Positions 59,591-64,000 of a DNA stretch of 64,000 bases are shown here, one piece after another. Below the pieces are notes generated by a model. It was not told where the DNA came from and searched no databases. It was given only the letters and a program-made list of their open reading frames with translations. Numbering within the stretch: the first letter of the stretch is position 1; each line of letters opens with the position of its first letter. Where the stretch lies: assembly GCA_003569365.1 (NCBI GenBank), contig BGOS01000023.1:124001-188000 (forward strand), read 5' to 3'. This DNA is from Anaerolineaceae bacterium (lineage in GTDB: Bacteria; Chloroflexota; Anaerolineae; Anaerolineales; UBA11657). The position numbers were made by a program, and so were the translations under genes.

Positions 59591-59809
59591 TTAGGGGCTT
59601 GCGGAAGCGGCCGGTGCCTCTGCCAGCAGCTGCTGCAGTGGCACGGCCAGGCACCACAGCATGTTGTGCCATAGTGCAACCGGCACAACCGGCGCGGGCA
59701 GGCACGGCAGCAGCTGGCTTGCTGCCAGCCGGCGCGTGCGCTGCGCGTGCTCGTCAAGCAGCCGCATGCGCTCTGTGCGGATGCGCATTTGGTGGCGCGG
59801 GGTTAGCAT
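59591..59809 (-). CDS. Small protein coupled to the double GT4 gene
   Basis: A 72-residue frame whose ATG overlaps the TGA of the upstream glycosyltransferase gene (TGATG). It has a basic N-terminus (RHQMRIRTERMRLLDEHAQRTRRL) and a hydrophobic C-terminal half with two Trp. No family is recognised. The coupled start is the main support. Confidence 0.5.
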   Translation of the reverse strand: MLTPRHQMRIRTERMRLLDEHAQRTRRLAASQLLPCLPAPVVPVALWHNMLWCLAVPLQQLLAEAPAASASP

Positions 59810-62511
59810 CAGTGGCTGCCTTGCTTAGCCTGGCTTGCAGTAACTTCGCCGGCGCTTTCTTGCAGGGCTTCCACGCGGCGCAGGGCGGCCAGGCCGTTGC
59901 CGCGCAGTGCGGCAGCCCGGTAGAGCTCCAGCGCTTGCGCCGTGTGGCCGGCGTGCACTTCGCAATCGGCTGCCAGAATGTAGGCATCGCCAGAGAACGG
60001 CTGCGCAGCGCGCGCAGCCACAGCCAGCTCTGCGGCTGCCGGCCAGTTTTGCGCTGCCAGGGCGGTGCGCAGCGCTGCAAGCTCGCGGCCGCCGCCGGCA
60101 GCCGCGCTTAGCGCGCGCAGGCGCGGCAACATGCAGTTGGCGCCCGTCTCCGGCGTGAACTCGCGGGCAATCCAGGCGCGCGCAGCCTGGCCGCGGCTGG
60201 CAGCAGCAGCACGATTCTCAAATACATTACGCAGGATGTGCGTCAAATGTTCGACGGATGGCTCCGCCCAATTGAAGCCCTTGTATTGGACAGTATTTTC
60301 GTTTTCATTCCAGCCCGCGGTGCTCACCGGCGTCAGCTTGTAGTCCAGCAGGTAACTCACATCTGCATTCATAAAATCCAGCTGGCCGCCAAAGTTGGTG
60401 GCAATAGTGGGCAGGCCGGCAGCCATTGCCTCCATGCACGGGATCGCCCAGCCTTCGCCGCGCGACGGCAGCACAAATGCGTCCGCAGCTGCGTACAAGC
60501 GCGGCAGGTCTTTCGTCGGCAGGTCTTCGTTGAGCACAATGCACTGCGGCAGGCGGCCCGTGTCAAAGCCGTGCGTGCGCGCAAATTCTTGAATGCGCGC
60601 ATGCAAAGCGGCGCCGCTGTGGCTGTCGTACGCGCGCAGCACAAGGCACACATCATCTGCCGCAGAGAACGCCGAGAAGAAGGCGCGCAAGAGTACGTCC
60701 CAGCCCTTGCGGTGCGCCCATTCAAAAACGGACAGGAAGGTAAAGCCGCGCTTGCCCGCAATCGGCAGCGGCTCAAGCAACGCGCGATTGTACAAGCTGG
60801 CATCGATGCCCGGGCGCATGGCAAACACCCGTTGCGGGTCATGGCCGGAGCGCACAAGCGCATCGCGCACAAACGTGCTCACCGTCCAGGTTTCATCCAT
60901 CGCCCCGCACGCCGCCACCCAGTCGGCGGGCGCGCCATCCACTTCTGTGGCCACAAATCCCACGTAGGCGTTGTAGCCCGGGTTGCGCTGGCGCAGCTTT
61001 GGAAACACCGCTTCGCCGCGGTTGGATACCGGCACATTGTGCACCACAAAGACGCCTTTGCGCACCGGCCGGCGCTCCAGCGTGCGCCACGCGTTCAGCT
61101 CGCTTGCGCTGAGCTGGTTGATGTAAAAAGTGTTGGCAGTGAGATCCACCGCCCGCACCGGTACGCCGGCGTTATGCAAACTGGTGATATCGCTGCGCCC
61201 GCGCCACGCATACCCGCCGAAATGAAAGATGGCTGATTGAAATGTAACCGGCAAATCTTTGAGCAGGGTGGTGGTGGCGGCGCTGCTGTGGGCGCGGCGG
61301 GCGGGCTGCGCGCCGAGGGCTTGCAGCCGGGCAGCGATTGCGGCTGCCACGCGTGGCGGCCCCCAATGCTGCAGCAAGTCGGCGCGGCCGCGCGCGCCAA
61401 TCTCTCTTGCGCGCTGCGGGTTGGCTGCAAGCCCTTGCATCAGGTGCGCCAAATGCTCAGCCGATGGGTTGGCCCAGCGGTGCCCGCGGAAGTGCGGGTT
61501 GTGATGCAGAAACTCGGGGTCGTCCATTTCCACCAACCCGTCAATGTCCAGCAGCAGCGAGTTGGCGTCGGTCATAAATTCGGTGGAGCCGCCCCAGCGT
61601 GTGGCAATGCACGGCACGCCCATTGCCATGGCTTCCATGTACGGCAGGCCCCAGCCTTCACCGCGCGTGGGCAGCACAAATGCATCCGCCGCAGCAAACA
61701 GCGCTGGCATCTGGTCCGCGTGCAGGTAGCTGTCCAGCAATATGATGGTGGGGTCGCGGCCCTCTTTCCAGTTCAGCTCGCGCAGCAATTGCATCAGCGG
61801 CGCACGGGCCGATTGGCCGTCGCCGCTGTACACGCGCAGCGTGAGCGATACGTCATCTTGCGCCTGAAACGCGCGGCGGTAGCCTTTGAGCAGTACATCC
61901 ATGCCCTTGCGCACGCTCCACTGGAACACACTCAGGAAGTTGAAGGTGCGCCGGTTGGGAATGGGCAGGGGGCGGGTAGTGCCCGGCTGAAACACGCTCA
62001 GGTCAATTGCCTCCGGAACAATATGCAGCTTTTCCGGCGCCACGCCCACGCGCGTAAATGTCTCTTGCGCAAAGCGCGAAGGCACCCACACCTCATCCAT
62101 TGCGTTGCAAGCATGCACCCACGCGGGGGGCAGGTTGTTAGTCTCAAATTTTGTGGCGCCCACATAAGCATGCAGGTTGGGGTGCCGTTCGCGAAAGGCA
62201 CGAAAGACATCAAAGGTGGTGCCGGGCCGGATGGGCTGCTCGTAGCACACGCCAATCCCGTTCGTGTAATCGGCGTGCGTCAGGCTTTGCAGCAGCTGCT
62301 TGTCCGCCGGCTTCAAGCCTTCGCATTCATCCGAGTGCAGGTCGCTGGGCAGCAAGCGGATTGGCGTTGCGCTGCGCGCCAGCCCCAGCACTGCGGTGCG
62401 GCACGCGGTGGCGTAGCCGGTGTAATCAAAGATTGGCGACTCCCAGATGACTGGAAGGGGGCTAGCACCCGCGGTTTGCGCGGTGGGCTTGGCAGTGGCT
62501 TGCGGCTGCAT
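59809..62511 (-). CDS. Double GT4 glycosyltransferase with TPR tail
   Basis: Two GT4 modules in one 900-residue chain, each like those of the giant protein. Module 1 (1-400) contains PVIWESPIFDYTGYATACR, MDEVWVPSRFAQETF, and LPTRGEGWGLPYMEAMAMG. Module 2 (415-805) contains FQSAIFHFGGYAWRGRSD, FTFLSVFEWAHRKGWDVLL, and LPSRGEGWAIPCMEAMAAG. A TPR-like tail (AALRTALAAQNWPAAAELAVAARAAQPFSGDAYILAADCEVHAGHTAQALELY) ends it. It follows the FkbM gene by 3 bp. Confidence 0.9.
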   Translation of the reverse strand: MQPQATAKPTAQTAGASPLPVIWESPIFDYTGYATACRTAVLGLARSATPIRLLPSDLHSDECEGLKPADKQLLQSLTHADYTNGIGVCYEQPIRPGTTFDVFRAFRERHPNLHAYVGATKFETNNLPPAWVHACNAMDEVWVPSRFAQETFTRVGVAPEKLHIVPEAIDLSVFQPGTTRPLPIPNRRTFNFLSVFQWSVRKGMDVLLKGYRRAFQAQDDVSLTLRVYSGDGQSARAPLMQLLRELNWKEGRDPTIILLDSYLHADQMPALFAAADAFVLPTRGEGWGLPYMEAMAMGVPCIATRWGGSTEFMTDANSLLLDIDGLVEMDDPEFLHHNPHFRGHRWANPSAEHLAHLMQGLAANPQRAREIGARGRADLLQHWGPPRVAAAIAARLQALGAQPARRAHSSAATTTLLKDLPVTFQSAIFHFGGYAWRGRSDITSLHNAGVPVRAVDLTANTFYINQLSASELNAWRTLERRPVRKGVFVVHNVPVSNRGEAVFPKLRQRNPGYNAYVGFVATEVDGAPADWVAACGAMDETWTVSTFVRDALVRSGHDPQRVFAMRPGIDASLYNRALLEPLPIAGKRGFTFLSVFEWAHRKGWDVLLRAFFSAFSAADDVCLVLRAYDSHSGAALHARIQEFARTHGFDTGRLPQCIVLNEDLPTKDLPRLYAAADAFVLPSRGEGWAIPCMEAMAAGLPTIATNFGGQLDFMNADVSYLLDYKLTPVSTAGWNENENTVQYKGFNWAEPSVEHLTHILRNVFENRAAAASRGQAARAWIAREFTPETGANCMLPRLRALSAAAGGGRELAALRTALAAQNWPAAAELAVAARAAQPFSGDAYILAADCEVHAGHTAQALELYRAAALRGNGLAALRRVEALQESAGEVTASQAKQGSH

Positions 62512-62514
62512 GCG

Positions 62515-63567
62515 CTAGTTTGGCAGGCACACCAGCTGTGTGAGGGTCTCGCCGGGAGCAGGCTGGTACTCAAACTGCTGGTCGGAGCCGCGCAAGTAGT
62601 CGGCCAGATCCAGCACGCGGTAGTTGTAGCTGCGCAGTTGTGCCAGATACTCGGCCGGGTCGGACTCGTTCATGTTGCGCAGGCAGTACGGGTTGAACTC
62701 GGCCAGCAGCACCGGGCGGTCGCGCTGCAAGATGCGCTGCATGCCGCGCAGCGCATGCGGTTCGGCGCCCTCAATGTCAATCTTCACGAGCCCGATGCGC
62801 TTGTGGGCTGGCACGGCTTCATCCACCGCCACTTGCGGCACGGTAATCCCCACCATGCCGGTGGTGATGGCAGCACCCGCGTGGTTGGGCGTAAACATGT
62901 GGCCCATGTTGCCGAACGGATTGGGGTTGGAAAAGATGGTGATGCTGCCGGCGGCTGCGTGGCACGCTGCCGCATGCAGCTGCACCGCAGGCTGCAGCTG
63001 GTTCTCAGCGCAGTTGCGCTCCAGCAGCGCAAACGCGGAAGGGAAGGGCTCGAAGGCGTGCACGCTGCCGCCCGCCGGGCCAACAGCAGCTGCCATCAAG
63101 ACGGTAAACAAGCCAATGTTGGCGCCCACGTCCACGCAGTGCATGCCGGGTTTGAGAAGCCCGGCCAGGGCACCCAGCACCTCCGGCTCGTAGCGTCCCA
63201 GCGCAATTTGCAAACCCACGGTGCGATCCTTCAAATAAAACCACAGCCGCAGGTTGTCGGGCAGTTGCGCCATCACTGCCAGGTCGGAGTCCGGCATGTC
63301 GTAAATGCGCGCTTGAAACTCCGGCGCGCTAAGCAGCGAGCGCACGTAGTCAAAGAGGTTGCAGCCTGCAAGGCGTTCGCGGAAGGCGGGCACGCCATCA
63401 AACTCTGGCAGGCGGCCGAGCAGTTGGCGGTAGGAAAACAAAACATCGAGCAGCAGCGGCGTGTCTGGCGCGCTGTTGCCGTTGGCGAGCAGCGCTTGCA
63501 GTTCGCGCATGAGCGCGACAGAAAGTGCGTTATTCATGGCGGGGGCGCGCGAGCGGGCCGCAGACAT
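62515..63567 (-). CDS. FkbM-family methyltransferase with DUF4214-like N-terminus
   Basis: The C-terminal 220 residues are an FkbM-type SAM methyltransferase (MHCVDVGANIGLFTVLMAAAVGP, VHAFEPFPSAFALLERNCAENQL, LVKIDIEGAEPHALRGMQRIL, LLAEFNP). Residues 45-95 resemble DUF4214 (LFSYRQLLGRLPEFDGVPAFRERLAGCNLFDYVRSLLSAPEFQ), a domain often found beside glycan-modifying enzymes. ATGs at 63567 and 63537 are both possible; neither has a clear ribosome-binding site. FkbM enzymes commonly O-methylate sugars. First gene of its transcription unit. Confidence 0.9.
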   Translation of the reverse strand: MSAARSRAPAMNNALSVALMRELQALLANGNSAPDTPLLLDVLFSYRQLLGRLPEFDGVPAFRERLAGCNLFDYVRSLLSAPEFQARIYDMPDSDLAVMAQLPDNLRLWFYLKDRTVGLQIALGRYEPEVLGALAGLLKPGMHCVDVGANIGLFTVLMAAAVGPAGGSVHAFEPFPSAFALLERNCAENQLQPAVQLHAAACHAAAGSITIFSNPNPFGNMGHMFTPNHAGAAITTGMVGITVPQVAVDEAVPAHKRIGLVKIDIEGAEPHALRGMQRILQRDRPVLLAEFNPYCLRNMNESDPAEYLAQLRSYNYRVLDLADYLRGSDQQFEYQPAPGETLTQLVCLPN

Positions 63568-63619
63568 CGGGTTTGCAGCGCAGTTGCATGGCTCAGAGTT
63601 TAGAATTTGTGGCGGCGCG

Positions 63620-63663
63620 CCTCCGTAAACGATTTAGTAAGCCGCGATTAAACCGGCGTGAAC
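63620..63663 (-). promoter_or_regulatory. Exact 4 x 11-bp repeat array upstream of the FkbM gene
   Basis: On the - strand four gapless 11-bp units begin GTTCAC (63663), TTTAAT (63652), CTTACT (63641) and GTTTAC (63630). A -10-like TCTAAA (63604-63599) lies 15 bp after the last unit, and the ATG 53 bp after it. GTTCAC is also the core word of actinobacterial PhoP boxes. Confidence 0.6.
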
Positions 63664-63794
63664 GAACGCGAGGCTCGCGCTTGCAAGCCGGCTAACAAGC
63701 CGCATGTAGTTTGCGGTGCACCGTGGCACGGATGCTCAAAGCGCGGTGGCGTGTGCTGCGAGCACCGCCATCGGTGTGATCGCTGATTGGAATC

Positions 63795-63833
63795 AAAAAG
63801 GGCGCAGTGCCGCTGATGGCACTCCGCCCTTTT
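63795..63833. terminator. Intrinsic terminator, bidirectional
   Basis: A5, arms GGGCGCAGTGCC and GGCACTCCGCCC with one mismatch, 6-nt loop, then T4. It ends the - strand gene entering from the right edge. Confidence 0.85.
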
Positions 63834-63848
63834 ATCCATCACAAGGGT

Positions 63849-63879
63849 GGGGCGGGCAACCGCTTGGGTTGCCCGCCCC
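63849..63879 (-). terminator. Strong GC hairpin after the last gene
   Basis: A perfect 13-bp stem (GGGGCGGGCAACC/GGTTGCCCGCCCC) with a 5-nt loop, 7 bp past the stop codon of the - strand gene at the edge. No U-tract. It probably works with the terminator 15 bp further on, or protects the mRNA end. Confidence 0.7.
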
Positions 63880-63886
63880 GCCCGCA

Positions 63887-64000
63887 CTAGTAGTACGGGT
63901 CGAAGTCTGTGGTGTATTCCGGAGCCGGGATCGGCCAGTCCGTTCCGCCAGCTATGCCCCAGGTGGTGACCGAAGCCACCGCATCGCTGGACTGCCTGAT
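63887..64000 (-). CDS. 3' end of an unidentified - strand gene
   Basis: The last 37 codons of a protein enter from the right edge and end at a TAG at 63887-63889. The tail reads ...SVTTWGIAGGTDWPIPAPEY and ends DFDPYY. Two hairpins follow the stop, which supports a real gene end. No family can be named from this piece. Confidence 0.5.
   Translation of the reverse strand: MRQSSDAVASVTTWGIAGGTDWPIPAPEYTTDFDPYY

Noticed and set aside
50900-61700. Repeated DNA words (about 40 bp) across the glycosyltransferase genes, considered as a CRISPR or mobile repeat
   Set aside because: They all encode the LPTRGEGWG...MEAMA motif of GT4 modules and are protein-level repeats. No spacer structure, transposase, integrase or terminal inverted repeats are seen.
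61237-63603. Long open frame (about 788 codons) on the + strand
   Set aside because: It mirrors the FkbM and double GT4 genes, has unnatural Gln/His/Arg-rich composition and no domain; it is a GC-rich shadow frame.
1-64000. tRNA, rRNA or riboswitch genes
   Set aside because: No cloverleaf, rRNA-like stretch or known aptamer core was recognised by eye; a covariance-model scan would be needed to exclude them.

Overview
The window is a nearly complete flagellar locus followed by a large glycosyltransferase island. The DNA is GC-rich with long overlapping reading frames on both strands. No genes for the P and L rings (flgA, flgH, flgI) are present, while a sortase and an LPxTG-anchored surface protein are. 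This points to a Gram-positive-type (monoderm) envelope. The Pro/Thr/Glu linker before the LPETG signal and the TLISC sortase motif remind me of Chloroflexota (Anaerolineae/Caldilineae-like), but this assignment is inferred from style, not proven.

Region 1 (1-20924, + strand) holds motA (5' end cut by the window), a motB fused to an N-terminal MoaD/ThiS-like domain, a second motB, fliL-M-N-O, fliP-Q-R, flhB-A-F, a two-TM protein with a FliM-like N-terminal peptide, sigma-28 (fliA), a small protein with a SwrB-like C-terminus, an LPETG surface protein, two FlgF/FlgG-type rod genes, then flgM-flgN-flgK-flgL-fliW-csrA and a small lipoprotein. It ends at a perfect bidirectional terminator. Region 2 (20953-39280, - strand) converges on it. 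In transcription order it has flagellin 2; flagellin 1 and fliD; flaG, fliS and sortase; and a long export/basal-body operon: a glycoside hydrolase, flgC, fliE-F-G-H-I-J, a lytic transglycosylase, flgB, fliK, flgD, flgE.

Region 3 (39706-63567, - strand) is about 24 kb of sugar and modification genes: an FkbM-type methyltransferase, a double GT4 protein, a 3548-residue protein with six GT4-like modules plus TPR arrays, and a seven-gene operon with GT4, GT/methyltransferase, kinase-like, deacetylase/GT4/GT2 and TPR/GT2 proteins. Its position behind the flagellin genes suggests flagellin or surface glycosylation. The last 114 bases hold the 3' end of another - strand gene.

Regulation is unusually readable. 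Four sigma-28 promoters (TAAA-N15-GCCGATAM type) precede flgM, both flagellins and flaG-fliS-sortase. Both flagellin leaders carry CsrA-type GGA sites, matching the fliW-csrA pair. A previously unnoticed-looking element, arrays of 3-5 direct repeats of a CTTTACC/CTTAA-like word phased at about 11 bp, lies upstream of fliP, flgM, the glycoside hydrolase/flgC operon and all three glycosyltransferase transcription units. In most cases a -10-like hexamer follows 15-18 bp downstream. This links flagellar assembly and the glycosyltransferase island to one putative OmpR/PhoB-type activator.
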